A DNA stretch of 64,000 nt from Dugong dugon (taxonomy: Eukaryota; Chordata; Mammalia; Sirenia; Dugongidae): assembly GCA_030035585.1 (NCBI GenBank), contig CM057460.1, positions 221,175,711 to 221,239,710 of the forward strand. The letters run 5' to 3'. Every line of letters begins with the position of its first letter. Within the stretch, counting starts at the first letter, position 1. The notes beneath the pieces were generated by a model. That model saw only the letters and a program-made list of their open reading frames with translations. It did no database searches and was not told the origin of the DNA. Positions 32,558-44,475 of this stretch are shown here, piece by piece. The position numbers were made by a program, and so were the translations under genes.

Positions 32558-34530
32558 TTTAAAAATGATCAAATCACAAAAAAATGGGAGGCCTTTCTTA
32601 TTCCTACCTGCCAAAAAGAGGAAATAATGAGACTAAAAATAATAGTCCACTTTCGTGGAGTTTATTCTATCTCAGGGCTCTGTCTGGAGCTTTATAATAA
32701 CGCATCACACAAATGCTGGTGTACTTCAGAAAACTAATTAAATGCCAGCCTCCCAGCATTCAAAGACCCCAGGGAGACACCAGACTTTCTGGGACGTCCC
32801 CCCAAGGGGACACCCTCAGGCTGAAAGAACATTGCCCCCAGACCTCAGCGTGCCCGGAGTAGCTGAGGGGTCCTACTGTGTCCTCACCGCCCGGTAAGAG
32901 CAAACCACTTGTGATTCAGGAAATGAATAGAACCTGGGATGGCCTCCAGACCCCGAGGTAGTACCGCGCTCTGCCTCCACTCACATTCTGTGCAAACAAG
33001 CTCTGATATTCACTCCCAGCTTCTGAAAAGGGAGAGGGAAAGGCTAAAATGAGGGAGAGAGATGAAACCCAGTGCAGAAAGCCCCCTGATAACCTGCAAA
33101 TGCCTCTCCACCACAAGAGATTCATTGTACCCCTTAAACTGCCTTAGCCACGTGTTGGACCATGTGTAATAATATTCACTCTTACGAAGACACGTGAGAA
33201 CCTCAAGGGAAGAACATCCAGCACTTAATAAAGTATGTAATAAATATTTTCTATGCGTTAAAGTGATCTGTTCTGATGATGAATCTGAGTTACACGATCG
33301 TTTTTTTTTTTAAATACAGAAAGCATTTATAACCATTACAATTGCTCATGAGTCTACTGCAAATCTGAAGATGGAAATATTTACGCCCTTTACATGGGGA
33401 GAGATGGAAAAAGGTTGACCCACTCTACTACAAAATCTAAAAGACAACAGTCTGTGCTACACCGTGTAGATTATGAAAATTCCAAATCAGAGAAGAATTG
33501 TTGCTATTTTAAACTGGTATCTTCTACCAACTCCCTCAGTTAACACAACACCCTCTGTTGTTTTAAAGGAACACAGGTGTAGGAATCTATTATGACAAAG
33601 AAAAGGTCTACCCTAATGCATGTAGTTATGAGTAAGGAGAAATAGTATTTCTTTAGCCTTCAATGGCTACCACATTATTTTCTTCTAAAGCTAAAAATCA
33701 AAACAGCCCCTCTAAAAGGCAGCTTCTATAGGGAATCACAATAAAAATCGCCAAAGCATTATAACATCAAGCTTGCTTAAAATGCCCAGGAGAGGATGTT
33801 ATTTTTAATATTCCCTAAAATAAGATCTCAGGACGCAAAAAGATATTTTTAAGGTTCTGAATTTAGGCCTCTCTCTAGCATACATTCAAATCTATTTTTG
33901 TTCAAAAATCAAGGACACAATGTTTTGAAAGGATTATCCTGCCACTAATAACCATCCCCAATTTTATCAGTGACAGGGTCTAAGATACATACATATCTTT
34001 ATATGCAATTTTTTTCTTCTTCTGACAATATAGCCTAATGGCACCCGTACTTTGTACGATAAATACAGCTTTTGATCATTTACCTAAAAGAAGGAAGCAG
34101 AGGCCAAGAACATCTCAGAGAGTAAATGATCCCAGTGTAATTTACATCTGGCTATGGGATGTGCTTTTGCATTTGTATTTGAATAAAGACACATGGACTG
34201 TGTAGGATTGGCTTCGAAGCAAAATCTCAAGCTGCAAGCAGAACGATTTCCCTATCTGGTCTCATTATATTCCACCCTAGCTCATAAGTTTGCTCAATAC
34301 AGTAGCCAAAATGGCTTCCCACTAAGGTTCTCTTGCTTGGAGCCATGCAATGGCATTAAGGTTTCAAAGGGTTTCTCTGCTGGGACTCCAGCTACTGCTA
34401 GCAAAGATGGGGTCAGTATGAGAAAACAGAATCAAGTCCATACACACAGCACATGCTCCCAATAGACCTGAATATCAAATATACCACAACAAGAAGAAAA
34501 AATAGCATATATATATATTTGGATGCCAAT
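32558..34530. other. no recognised feature (about 2 kb)
   Basis: Single-copy-like intronic DNA, with no AfroSINE, LTR or exon-like frame. Confidence 0.45.
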
Positions 34531-34551
34531 ATACATATATGATTATACATA

Positions 34552-34709
34552 TAAAAACCAAACCCACTGCTGTCCAGTCGATTCAGACTCATAGTAACTC
34601 TATAGGGCAGAGTAGAACTGTCCCGCAGGGTTTCCAAGGCTGTAAATCTTTACAGAAGTAGACTGCCACATCTTTCTCCCGCAGAGCAGTTGGTGGGTTC
34701 AAACCAATG
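34552..34709 (-). mobile_element. AfroSINE
   Basis: 14-bp perfect duplication atacatatatgatt at 34531-34544 and 34716-34729. The right (head) end is truncated before the tRNA A box. Confidence 0.9.
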
Positions 34710-34774
34710 ATACATATACATATATGATTCTCAGGCTACTAGCATCTAAATTAGAGGGGTCACTGGTGGGATCA

Positions 34775-34996
34775 AAGGTTCCTGGGTGGCACAAATGGTT
34801 TGCAATCTGCTACTAGCCTAAAGGTTGGTGGTTTGAACCCACTCAGAGGTACTGCAGAAGAAAGGCCTGGTGATCTGTTTCCATAAAGATTACAGCCAAG
34901 AAAACCCTATAGAGCACAGTTCTACACCGTCACACATGAGGTTGCCATGAGTTGCAGTCAACTCGATGGCAATGAGTTTAGTCTGGCTTTGGTTTG
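34775..34996 (+). mobile_element. AfroSINE, long type
   Basis: Flanked by ctggtgggatca at 34763-34774 and 34997-35008. Includes 'gtttccataaagattacagc', the complete long-type middle. Confidence 0.95.
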
Positions 34997-35129
34997 CTGG
35001 TGGGATCAGCCTTCCCTCTACTCAGGGTCTTTGCTGTTACCAGCCCACACCACCATCTCTCCCAAAACCTGCCCAAATCCTTACGGTAGTCAGTGAAACC
35101 CTAAACCCCACACATAGACCATCTCTCCG

Positions 35130-35322
35130 GTTGCCTTTAGTTGACTCCAAAGCATGGCAACCCCAGCTGTGTCAAAGTAGAACTGTGCTCCACAGGGTTT
35201 TCCATGGCTGATTTTTCAGCAGTAGATCAGTAGGCCTTTTTCCCAAGGTACCTCTGGGTGGAAATGAACCTTCAACCTATCAGTTAGCAGCCAAGTGCAC
35301 TAACCATTTACACTATCCAGGC
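35130..35322 (-). mobile_element. AfroSINE, long type
   Basis: Antisense copy with 'gtagaactgtgctccacagg' and 'ggctgatttttcagcagtag'; head at 'cactatccaggc'. Confidence 0.9.
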
Positions 35323-35479
35323 ACACATCCCCATAAACCAGTATTCAATACAGAGATCCCCAAAAGTGCATGTGAGGTCTACTTGAAACTCCACTGGGTT
35401 GACTTTCTAGCTAATGTTTGCCTCCTCTATGAGGAGCTGGTCAGCCCCTTTTCAAGTGTGTGTTTTTCAAAAGGCGGGC

Positions 35480-35640
35480 GATGGGCCACCTAAATCAGAA
35501 TAGCCAAAGACATTTGTTAGTAATGCAGAGTCCTAGGCCATGCATACCCCACGTCTGCAGAGTCAGACTCTCTGGTAGCCAGGGCTGGGAAACCACATTC
35601 TCAGCGGACCTCCCAGATGGTCCTTATGCATAGTCAAGCT
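35480..35640 (+). mobile_element. MER5-like hAT fragment
   Basis: 'ttagtaatgcagagtcctag', 'agagtcagactctctggtag' and 'tccttatgcatagtcaagct' follow a MER5/Charlie-type order. Termini are not resolved. Confidence 0.6.
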
Positions 35641-35862
35641 GAGGGACCCTGTGCCAAGAGCAAAGCAGAGGATCTGTGTCAGTGTCACTGCCCCGGGCAG
35701 CCAAGCAGAAGTAGGGGTTCTGCCCACGCCTGCCCCTCTCAGCCACTCTCCTCCCTGCCAGGTGCCTCCTCTCTGAGAACCTTCCTACTTTCCCTCTTGG
35801 CCAGTGCCACCCCAGGCAGAACTCCTTTTCCTACTCTGACTGCTCACCACCCTCTGCTTCCC

Positions 35863-36470
35863 TGTGATGGTTAAGACTGTGTGTCAACTTTGCTGGGCCA
35901 TGATTCTCAGTGTTTATATGTGATCACTCCCATGATTGACTTAATGCTGTGAGTAGGCAATCAGATGGAAGGGAATTTCCTTGGGGGTGTGGCCTGCATC
36001 CAAATATAAGCAGACATTCTGGTTTTTTGCTCGCTCTGGATCCTATGGCTGCCTCCTGTTTGTCTGACCTCCAGTTCGTGGGACTTGAGCTATCAGCTTA
36101 TCAGCCTATCCCGGGATTCGTAAATCTTCACAGCCTGTGAGCAAAGCCCTGCTCTCTGACCTGCCTATCTTGGGTTTGCCAGCCCCTGCAGCTACATGAA
36201 TCAGGAGAAACTTTGCGGTCCTGCCTGCCAATCTTGGAATTTGTCGACCTTCACAGCCTGTGAGCAGAAGCCCTGCCCTCTGACCTGCAGATCTTGGGCT
36301 GGCCAGCTTCTGCGGCTGTGTGAATTGGGACAGGCCTCTACCCTGATCCATGGACTTCGGACATTCTAGCCTCTACAGTTGCGTGAGCTGTTTCCTTGAT
36401 ATAAATCTCTCTATATATATGTTTATACACTTTACTGGTTTTGCTTCTCTAGAGAACCTGGCCTAAGACA
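35863..36470 (+). mobile_element. ERVL/MLT2-like solo LTR with internal tandem duplication
   Basis: A 608-bp LTR (tgtgatggttaag to cctaagaca) with a perfect 5-bp duplication ttccc at 35858-35862 and 36471-36475. A unit starting 'cttcacagcctgtgagc' at 36126 recurs at 36249 (period 123). The end, 'ctctagagaacctggcct', is typical of ERVL-class LTRs. No internal genes. Confidence 0.88.
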
Positions 36471-36684
36471 TTCCCCTTCACAGACCAACTGCTGGTATGT
36501 CAGCTTCCTGGGCAGGTCTCCTGCCTCCTTTCCGCCTCGCCCTCCTCAAGCTGCCACTACCCCTTCCACATGTCATCCAGCAACACCTCTAGGGGCACAG
36601 GATGAGACTGGTGGGATCATGCCACCCTCTACTCAAGCTCTTTCCTGCTTTCACTGCCCCCTACCAACTCTGTTCACACCTGCC

Positions 36685-37022
36685 TGTTACAGACTGAACT
36701 GTGTCCCCCCAAAAATGTGCTGAATTTCTGGCCCTTGTACCTGTGGATGTGATCCTGTTTGGAAATTGGGTTTGTTATATTAAATAGGTCTTACAAGAGT
36801 AGGGTGGCTCCTAAACCTAATCACTTTAAAAAGGACCAGAAAAGACAGAGACGCACACACTGGATCGTCTATACACCGAGGAACCAAGGAATGTTGAGAG
36901 CTACCAACGTGGCCAAGACCCTGATTTGGACTTTGCTCTCCAGAATTAAGAGAAAATAACTTTGTTCTTTAAAGCCACTCATTTGTGGTATTTGTGCTAC
37001 AGTAGCACTAGGAACTCTATCC
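36685..37022 (+). mobile_element. MaLR/MLT-like LTR
   Basis: 'tgttacagactgaactgtgt' to 'gcactaggaactc', with 'agagaaaataactttgttc' near the polyadenylation region. Diverged from the 15044 type. Confidence 0.75.
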
Positions 37023-37074
37023 AGTGACCAAATCAGGGACTACAAGGCTTTGTGTAAATTCAAGGGGCTCTAGC

Positions 37075-37330
37075 AAAATCGACCACCACCCATCTAACAG
37101 TCTGTCATACTGTGGAAGCCTGTGTGTTTCTATGATGCTGGAAACTATACCACCAGTATTATTTCAAATACCAGCAGGGTCACCCATGGTGGACGGTTTC
37201 AGCAGAGCTTCCAGACTAAGACAGACTAGGGAGAAGGACTTGGCGGTCTACGTCCAAAAATGTGCCAATGAAAACTTTACAGGTCACAACAGAACACTGG
37301 CTGACTCGTTCACTTTTGGACACATCATCA
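37075..37330 (+). mobile_element. RTE 5' UTR part of a short RTE derivative
   Basis: Matches 21796-21990 ('accagcagggtcacccatgg', 'cttccagactaagacagact') but then passes into an RTE 3' segment after a small SINE insertion, with no coding region between. Confidence 0.85.
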
Positions 37331-37427
37331 CGGTTGTTGTTAGGTGATGCCAAGTCGGTTCCAACTTATAGCTACTCTCTATACAACAGAATAAAACACT
37401 GCACGGTACCATGCCATCTTCACAATC
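37331..37427 (-). mobile_element. RTE/SINE tail inserted in the RTE derivative
   Basis: Antisense 'ggttgttgttaggtgatgcc' to 'atcttcacaatc', flanked by gacacatcat at 37319-37328 and 37428-37437. Confidence 0.85.
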
Positions 37428-37640
37428 GACACATCATGGGGAGGGACCAATTGCTGGAGGAGGACATAGTATTTGGTGAAGGACAGGGACAGCAAGGAAG
37501 GCCCTCAGTGACATAAGATTAGAACAACAGCTGCAACCACGGGTTCAAACATTCCCTCAATCACGAAGATGATGCAGGGCCAGGCAACATTTTGTTCTGT
37601 TACACAGAAGGTCGCCATGACTCAGAGCCAACTTGAAGGC
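37428..37640 (+). mobile_element. RTE 3' end part of the short RTE derivative
   Basis: 'gggagggaccaattgctgga', 'cagggacagcaaggaaggcc' and 'gtcgccatgactcagagcc' correspond to the final ~200 bases of the RTE element at 56.57-56.79 kb. Confidence 0.85.
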
Positions 37641-37744
37641 AGTCTGCTTGCTTGCTAACTAGCTAGCAGAATGGGCAGAACTCAGTGTATGTGCACATAC
37701 TACCACAGCCTCAGACAGGTTAATGAACACTATAGATTTTCCAT

Positions 37745-37936
37745 AGAGCCCTCGTGGCACAGTGATTAAAAGCTCAGCTGCTAACCAAAAGGTCAGCAGT
37801 TTGAATTCACCAGCCTCTCCTTGGAAACCCAATGGGGCAGTTCTACTCTGTTCTATAGGGTCGCTATGAGTCAGAATCAACTCAACAGCAATAGGTTTGC
37901 GTTTTGGGTTTTTTTTTTTGTTTGTTTTGTTTTTTG
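37745..37936 (+). mobile_element. AfroSINE, short type
   Basis: Imperfect 12-bp duplication (tagattttccat / tagactgtccat) at 37733-37744 and 37937-37948. Long T-rich tail. Confidence 0.92.
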
Positions 37937-38004
37937 TAGACTGTCCATGTTACAGACACTGAGGACTGGCCTGGCGGCTTAGCCAGCCCTACTCAGTGGA
38001 GCAG

Positions 38005-38156
38005 GGCCCCAGCATTGGAGGCACAGGCCTTGATTCTAATCTCAACTCTGACCCTCTGGCTGAGAAAGCTTGGCTCACTTTTTAAATCTACAAGTTGAAC
38101 GTGATAATAATGTTAGTTTCTCTTAGGAGCGTTGGGAGGGTTAAATAAGATAAGAG
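38005..38156 (+). mobile_element. MIR, left part
   Basis: 'gattctaatctcaactctga', 'ctggctgagaaagcttggct' and 'gggttaaataagataag'. Split by an AfroSINE. Confidence 0.75.
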
Positions 38157-38357
38157 GGGTCACTGGGTGGCACAGTTAAGTGTTTGACTACTAGCCGAAA
38201 GGTTGGCCATTTGAACCCACCCAGAGGTGACTTGGAAAACAGGCCTGGAAATCTGTTTCCAAAAGGTCACAGCCTTGAAAACTTTATGGAGCAGTTCTTC
38301 TCTACACACGTGGGGTCACCATGAGTCAAAATCAACTCAATGGCAACTAATAACAAC
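38157..38357 (+). mobile_element. AfroSINE in MIR
   Basis: Long type: 'cactgggtggcacagttaag', 'aggtcacagccttgaaaac', 'atcaactcaatggcaac'. Confidence 0.92.
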
Positions 38358-38427
38358 AAAGTGAGATAATACACACAAAAGGCTTAGCAAGGCACCCAGT
38401 GCACTGTTAATGCCTAATTAAATTAGC
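38358..38427 (+). mobile_element. MIR, right part
   Basis: 'gtgagataatacacacaaaa' and 'ggcacccagtgcactgttaa' continue the MIR 3' end. Confidence 0.7.
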
Positions 38428-38437
38428 TATTATGTTT

Positions 38438-38596
38438 CCTGGAGCCCTGGTAGCACCAGTAGTTAAGCATTTGGCTGCTAACCAAAAGGTTGGCAGTTCA
38501 AATCCACCAGCCGCTCCTTGGAAACCCTATGGGGCAGTTCTACTCTGTCCTATAGGTTATTATGAGTCGGAATTGACTTGACGGTAACAGATTTGG
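38438..38596 (+). mobile_element. AfroSINE, short type
   Basis: Perfect 10-bp duplication tattatgttt at 38428-38437 and 38597-38606. Well-preserved tRNA-like head. Confidence 0.95.
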
Positions 38597-38809
38597 TATT
38601 ATGTTTTCTAACACAATTCACAATTTTTTCAATGAGAAAAGTATTTGTTTTTTTACTTTCAAATAGCTTACTTGTGAACAAAATCTTTGAAGATCACTCA
38701 ATTCTAAACAAGAAATACACAAGCAATCTTTTGAGTGGATGGAACTCAGGGGTTAGAGAGAAAGGGAAACTAGTCACTGAGTGGTATTGTGAGAAAACCC
38801 TCTACTAGG

Positions 38810-38960
38810 CAGCCAATCGTGGCACAAATCTGTGAAGTAAGTAACACTGGCCCCATTTTACAGATGGATAAACTGAGGTTGATCCTTAAATAACTTGCCC
38901 CAAAGGAGCCAACCAAAGATTTGGGTCAAACGTTTCTACTTCATCATGCCACCTTGCTTT
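38810..38960 (-). mobile_element. MIR, antisense
   Basis: 'gccccattttacagatggat' and 'aaactgaggttgatcctt' are the reversed MIR core. Confidence 0.75.
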
Positions 38961-39011
38961 GATTCACTTTTGCTTTCCAAAATAAAACCATTTCCCAAGA
39001 CACCAAAAAAT

Positions 39012-39042
39012 AAGAGAAGGTAAACTAAGAGAAGGTAAACTA
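39012..39042. repeat. short tandem duplication, period about 15-16
   Basis: 'taagagaaggtaaac' occurs twice in direct succession. Confidence 0.8.
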
Positions 39043-39222
39043 CCCATATTGACAAAGCACAGACATTGTTTAGGGCAGCATGGATTCCTGGTATCTAGAC
39101 TTCCGTATGGAAGCCACAGGGCCTCACAAAAGGTTCTGGCTAGAAGACCTGGTTGGCTGGCCCTACTCTGTAGATATGGGGAACAAGTGTCTTTGTCCTG
39201 AGGCGTCCTTGCTATATTATAA

Positions 39223-39243
39223 ACACACACACACACACACACA
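39223..39243. repeat. (CA)n microsatellite
   Basis: About ten CA units. Confidence 0.95.
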
Positions 39244-39317
39244 TTCATGAGGCACTATGACACCTAATGCCCCACACAAAGTTGGGTGGGTGAGGGTGAG
39301 GAGATTACAAAGGTAGT

Positions 39318-39695
39318 AGTATGGATTGAATGATGTCCCCCAGAAAGATACATTAAAGTCCTAACCCCATGACTCTGTTTGGAAATAGGATCTTTGAAGA
39401 TGTTATCAGGTTAACAAGGTCATACCAGAGTAGGGTCTTAGACCTGAGTGGTGTCTTTTTAAAGGGGAGGACAGACACACAGGCAGAGTCACAGGGAGAA
39501 GGCGCCATGTGCAGATATACCTACAAGCAGTAAAGGAATGCTGACGATTGCCAGGCATCACCAGAAGCTAGGAAAGTGGCCTGGAATAGCTTTTCTCTCA
39601 GAGTCATCAGAAGGATGGTTGATTTGGACTTCTGACCTCCAGAACTGTGAGATAATAAATTTCTGTTCTTATAAGCCATCCACCTTGTGGTAGAT
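39318..39695 (+). mobile_element. MaLR/MLT-like LTR, left part
   Basis: 'tatggattgaatgatgtccc' to 'ccaccttgtggtaga', with 'tgagataataaatttctg'. The terminal 'aactagcctaagacac' lies after an AfroSINE at 39846-39865. Confidence 0.8.
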
Positions 39696-39845
39696 TGGAG
39701 CCCTTGTGGTGCAGCGGCTGCACCAAAGAGCGTGGCTGCAAACCAAAGGTCAGCAGTTCAAATCCACCAGCCATTCCTGCGGAAGTTCTACTCTGTCCTG
39801 TAGGGTTGCTATGAGTTGAAATTGACTCAACTGCAACAAATTTTG
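39696..39845 (+). mobile_element. AfroSINE inserted in an LTR
   Basis: 'ggagcccttgtggtgcagc' head with a small internal duplication/insertion, and a shortened body (ccattcctgcggaagttcta). Confidence 0.88.
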
Positions 39846-39865
39846 TTAAACTAGCCTAAGACACT

Positions 39866-41243
39866 TAGACAGGTAGTTGTCAGAACTAGAAACACTTAGG
39901 GAACTTTTCGAACTCCGGCCCATTACCCAAGTGCTGGCATCAGAATTTCCAGTGGGAGACTCATTCGGGAAGCGGAGGAAGCTCTCTGGGAAATTTCCAT
40001 ATGTTCTTCTACCTCCCCCCACCCACCCACCACCATCCACCTGGGCATTGAGGTCCAGTTGCCCTGTTCTTTACTTGAGAAGGCCCAGACAGAGGCAAAT
40101 CACTAGAGGCCAGCTCAAGATGTCAGCATAACATGACCTAGTGGCAGCATGCATGCTCCTTCATCCCCACTCATATTCTTTGTATCCTGATGTAGAGGCA
40201 GAGAAGACGTGGAGCTATGGGGCTGGGGCAGTCTCCATTCTCTATGTCCTTGGTCTTCCCATAAACCTTTGCTCCCATTGCCTCCAAGCATCTGACACTC
40301 CAGAAGCCTAGAGCATATTCCAACACTCCCAACCTCAGCAACATGGCAATGGGGGAGGAGACAAGGGGTCTCATATAACTACAAATAACAAGAGGGGTTG
40401 GGCTGGTGATGTGAGAGCCCCCAAGACACAAATGAACAAACCACTGATCAAAGTGAGGACCCAAAACAAACGCCAAGACCACTTCTAGGTCAAAAATTTT
40501 CTACCCAGGTTTCTATCTAAATATCTAATCAAGTCCATTCTACAATGGCAGCCATCAAAAATTTAATAGCTATTGATTCTGTTGAGTGATAATACTACAT
40601 GTCCATGTCTGCTGACGAACCATCCTAGTCACTGTCTGCCATCTTGGAAAGATAGCAGACAGAGACTAATAACCTGGGTCGCCAATAACTTATGAAAGGA
40701 GAACTCGGGTCCTTAGAGAACATTTCACGTTTTTTACACATTTCCTTTTCACTAGCCAGCAAAATAGACAAATGACTAGCCTTTGCAGGAACCAGCAATG
40801 ACTAGGTCCAGCAGGGTGATAAAATAACTGTGGGATTTCCTCTGCAGTGCCGAGCTGCCCATTGTGCTAGTACAGCTAGTTGTTGTTATTGTTGGCAGTC
40901 TTCGGCTCATCCCTGAAGTCTCGCAAGTAATTTTACAAAACATCGTTATTTCTACCCTGGCAGCTACAAATCAGTTATTAAAAATGTGCTACAGCTGATA
41001 TTAAGAAATAAACACTGTAATTAAGCAGACTTAGATTTGGGGTTTCTGGTGTCCTGTGGGAACCCAAGATCAATCACACCACAATGGGACTTCCGTGAAG
41101 AGATGCAATGAACCCAGAGCTTCTCTAAGGAGAAAGTATATTTACTCCAAGTAAAAAGTCTCCACAAGATAGCTTGGGCTTTTTTAAAATACAGATAGAA
41201 AAACGAAGAAAATTAAAATACACATAGGATTGCAGTGACTCTA
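39866..41243. other. no recognised feature
   Basis: Single-copy-like. A weak SINE/RTE-tail-like 'gttgttattgttggcagtct' lies near 40880. Frames at 39846-40482 lack recognised similarity. Confidence 0.4.
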
Positions 41244-41253
41244 ATTATCTTCA

Positions 41254-41466
41254 CGCAGTCCTTGGTTGGTGTAAATGGTTAACAAACTCAGCTGCAAACT
41301 GAAATGCTGGAGGTCTGAACCCACCCAGAGGTGCCTCAAAAGAAAGGCCTGGCAATCTACTTCCAAAAAACCACCTACTGAAAATCCTTTGGAGTACAGT
41401 TCTACTCTGACACACATGGAGTCACCATAAGTCACAATCAACTAGACGGCAACTGTTTTTTTTTTT
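41254..41466 (+). mobile_element. AfroSINE, long type
   Basis: Perfect 10-bp duplication attatcttca at 41244-41253 and 41467-41476. Complete long-type copy with T-run tail. Confidence 0.95.
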
Positions 41467-41711
41467 ATTATCTTCAACCTGCCTTTGTCTTATGATATGA
41501 TCTTAGAAATTTTCTCATCACCTTGTAGTTCACGTGATGAGTGAAAAGCAGGGCTCCTGAAAAGAATCAACGCTTTACTCAGCATCAGGCAAATATCTGG
41601 CAAGTCTTCACCGCCATCAGCCATTTCAAATGAAGTGGCTCCCAAGAGGTGACGCAGGCTACTTCAGTCAGCATCCTCTCTACCCTCTGTGAGACCTTTC
41701 ACACTGGTTCT

Positions 41712-42050
41712 GTTATTGCCAACTAGTCAGCCACTAACTATTGTCATCTAGTCAACAGAACCCATGCGCAATGGAAAGGAACACTGCCCAGTCCTGTGCC
41801 ACCCCCATGATCAGTTGGGGATCAGACTATTGTGATCCATAGGGTTTTCACTGGCTGATTTTCAGAAGTAAATCACCAGGCCTTTCTTCCTAGTCTGTCT
41901 TAGTCTGAAAGCTCCACTGATACCTGTTCAGCGTAATAGCAACACACAAGCCTCCGCTGATATGGCTGTACCTGAGGTGCGATGGCTGGGAATCGAACCC
42001 AAGCGTTCCACATGGAAGGTGAGAATTCTACTGGGGAGCCATTGCTGCCT
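41712..42050 (-). mobile_element. SINE with tRNA-Gly-like head and RTE-derived body
   Basis: Antisense, nearly full length. The head lies at 41975-42050 ('gggaatcgaacccaagcg' is the reversed B box, 'gagaattctactggggagcc' the A-box side). The body 'gatccatagggttttcactg' and 'cctttcttcctagtctgtct' matches 7848-8180 and 13148-13350. Confidence 0.9.
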
Positions 42051-43611
42051 CCCACGCTGGTTCTAACACCTGCTTAAACATAACGTGCGATCCCATGATG
42101 ACTGAGAGGCACTCTGGGACACTGCAGTCATCGGGGTCATCAGTGGGAGTGACATCGTCACGCTACTGATTGCAGAAGCATCAAATAATGAGAGCATTCA
42201 GGTATCTGAGAGATCTATCAACTGATTCTCACTGTTTACGCACAGTTGAGAAATGGAAGAATTGTTTTAATTCTGTGTAAAACCAGACTGAAGACTGTTA
42301 AGTTTTCCATTTCTTCATGCTAATATTAAAAGAGACAAGGCTCCTATGAATCAAAATCATTGTTTCAAACCTCTTTCTACCATCTTATCCAATATGCGCA
42401 TTCCACGGTTGAGGGAGATTGGCCAACAACAACAACAATCTCTTTTATATACAGTTCTTCATAAGATAAAAGGCAAATGCTTTACATAGCATCATACTCT
42501 GAGCCAGGTCATGGCCTGGCTTTTGTCCAGATTTCCAACCTATACACCAGCAGTGTGTTCATAAATTCAATGATTCTACTGTGAACAGAAAACCATGCCC
42601 ACTTGGAGCTAGTAAAATCAACATGTTTTAAGGAACAGGTGAAGTCCTAGGAAGGGAGACAATCTCATTGCGAAGTGCAAGAGCATTCATTTTCTGTGTT
42701 CAGTAACGTGTATGTCAATCAAGTAACCTGTGGCAATATCATCTGCCTGCCCGGACTGACCCATTAGAAGTATTCATGTCACAATTTAAATCTCTAGAAC
42801 TTAATAACAGGTTCACGTGAAGGGACATGTAGGAATTGCAAAACCCTAAATTTGAACCCTCCTCTCGGTAATTTTTTACTATAAATGGGCATGCTGATCC
42901 CCTCTGTATTGTTCTATTGCCTGTCATCTTCAAAAGAAGCAGTGCTTATTGCTGTGAATACCTGTAGCTGTGCTGAAAATTCAATGTCCTCCCTCAACCT
43001 TCAGTTTCCGATTCAGACCTATTCAAGCCGTTTCCACACTGGATACATATGGGATTCCCGCCTCACCTTCCAAGTCTGACGTGGACTTAAACTTTGAGAG
43101 CGTTTCTAGAATATTCTGCAGAGAGTTCAAAGCGACTTCTCAGCCTTTCAGCAAAGGTTGGTATCCTTTCTTCTTCTTTTTTTTTTTTTTTTTTCCTTCT
43201 TCTCCGAAAATTCTGTATAGTGCTGGGAAGTTAGGGGAAGCCAGCATTTAGCGTGGAGGTGATCTCTCCCATTCTCAATTCTTTCTCTTGCTCTCTGCCG
43301 CTGCATTTAAAAACGGCTTTCTATAAATAGGACTGCTTGCTCACTGTTAAATCTTACTCACTGCCTTCTGAGTAAAAATAACTTAAATAGGAATACAGGC
43401 AAGATTCATTAATCCCTGTCACTCTGTTTCTCCCTGTGTAGTAGCCTCTTTCCTTCTTATCTTGTCATCTATATGCTCAATTCCATTCATCCTTTTTCTA
43501 TCAAACCATAATATATATTTACATAACTCAGGGGGCTTAAAAAACAAAAACTAATCCAACTGGCTGCTTTTTAAAAAAAATCATCAGTACTGATCAACAC
43601 AGACCAAATAC
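42051..43611. other. no gene; pyrimidine tract at 43165-43205
   Basis: Single-copy-like DNA with a C/T-only stretch of about 40 bases at 43165-43205. Frames at 42885-43251 have no recognised domain. Confidence 0.4.
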
Positions 43612-43781
43612 CAAAAAAACCAAACCAAATCCATTGCCATTGAGTTGATTCTGACTCATAGCAACCCTATAGGATGCGGAGAACTGCCGCATAGAGTTTC
43701 CAAGGAGCACCTGGTGGATTCGAACTGCCGACCTTTCGGTTAGCAGCTGTAGCACTTAACCACTATGCCACCAGGGTTTCC
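43612..43781 (-). mobile_element. AfroSINE, short type; last repeat before the promoter zone
   Basis: Duplication agaccaaatac at 43601-43611 and 43782-43792. Intact antisense copy with head 'caccagggtttcc' at the right. Confidence 0.95.
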
Positions 43782-44372
43782 AGACCAAATACAAGTCTCC
43801 AAAAATGAAAAGGTGACATTGTAAGCTACAAGTCGCCTAATTTGATTCTTACATTTGAATAAAAATTAAAATTGTAATGATCATTCAAACACATTCCTTT
43901 TACTTTGTTTAGATGAAGGTACCAACTTTTACATTGGGTTCTGCTCCCAAATAAGAAATAAAGATAACAGAGAGAAGCCCATCAATCAATAGGGTACTGA
44001 AGAAAACAGTAATGTTGTTTTTTAAAGATGAGTAAGGACTAAGAAACCGGGCTTTGTTTTTATGACTTGGGTGGCACTTTGAGGAAGAAATGAGTTTCCA
44101 AGAGACACGAGGGAAACACAAGTGCCAGCGTGATGCCTCTGCCTAGTTTTCAGAATGCAACCCAGCAGTAAGCAACTAAAGCATTGTTAACTGAGCTGAA
44201 CTCCCATCCCATATTCCAAATGGGAATGTTTGGAAACGGGAAGAAAATGCCACAGAAGCATTTCTAGAAAATGCTTGTTCCGGTGTGTCAGGACAAGGTG
44301 TCAGGGAGCAGAGGATCCCACACGGTCACTTCAGTACACTGCTCACAAATATCTTATAAATTAGAATTAGAG

Positions 44373-44475
44373 ATTAAGAGTGAGAAGGAGCAAAGCCGGC
44401 AAGGAAAAATAGGGAGGGAAGAGAAAGATAGAGGCAGACGGGTGAGAAAGGAGGAGAGGGGGAGAGGGAGAGAAG
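44373..44475. repeat. purine-rich tract
   Basis: A/G-dominated run (gggagggaagagaaagatag; aaaggaggagagggggagag) of about 100 bases. Confidence 0.8.

Noticed and set aside
36685-39865. A provirus between the LTRs at 36685 and 39318
   Set aside because: The LTRs are different in sequence, and the space between them holds SINEs, MIR and RTE fragments rather than retroviral genes.
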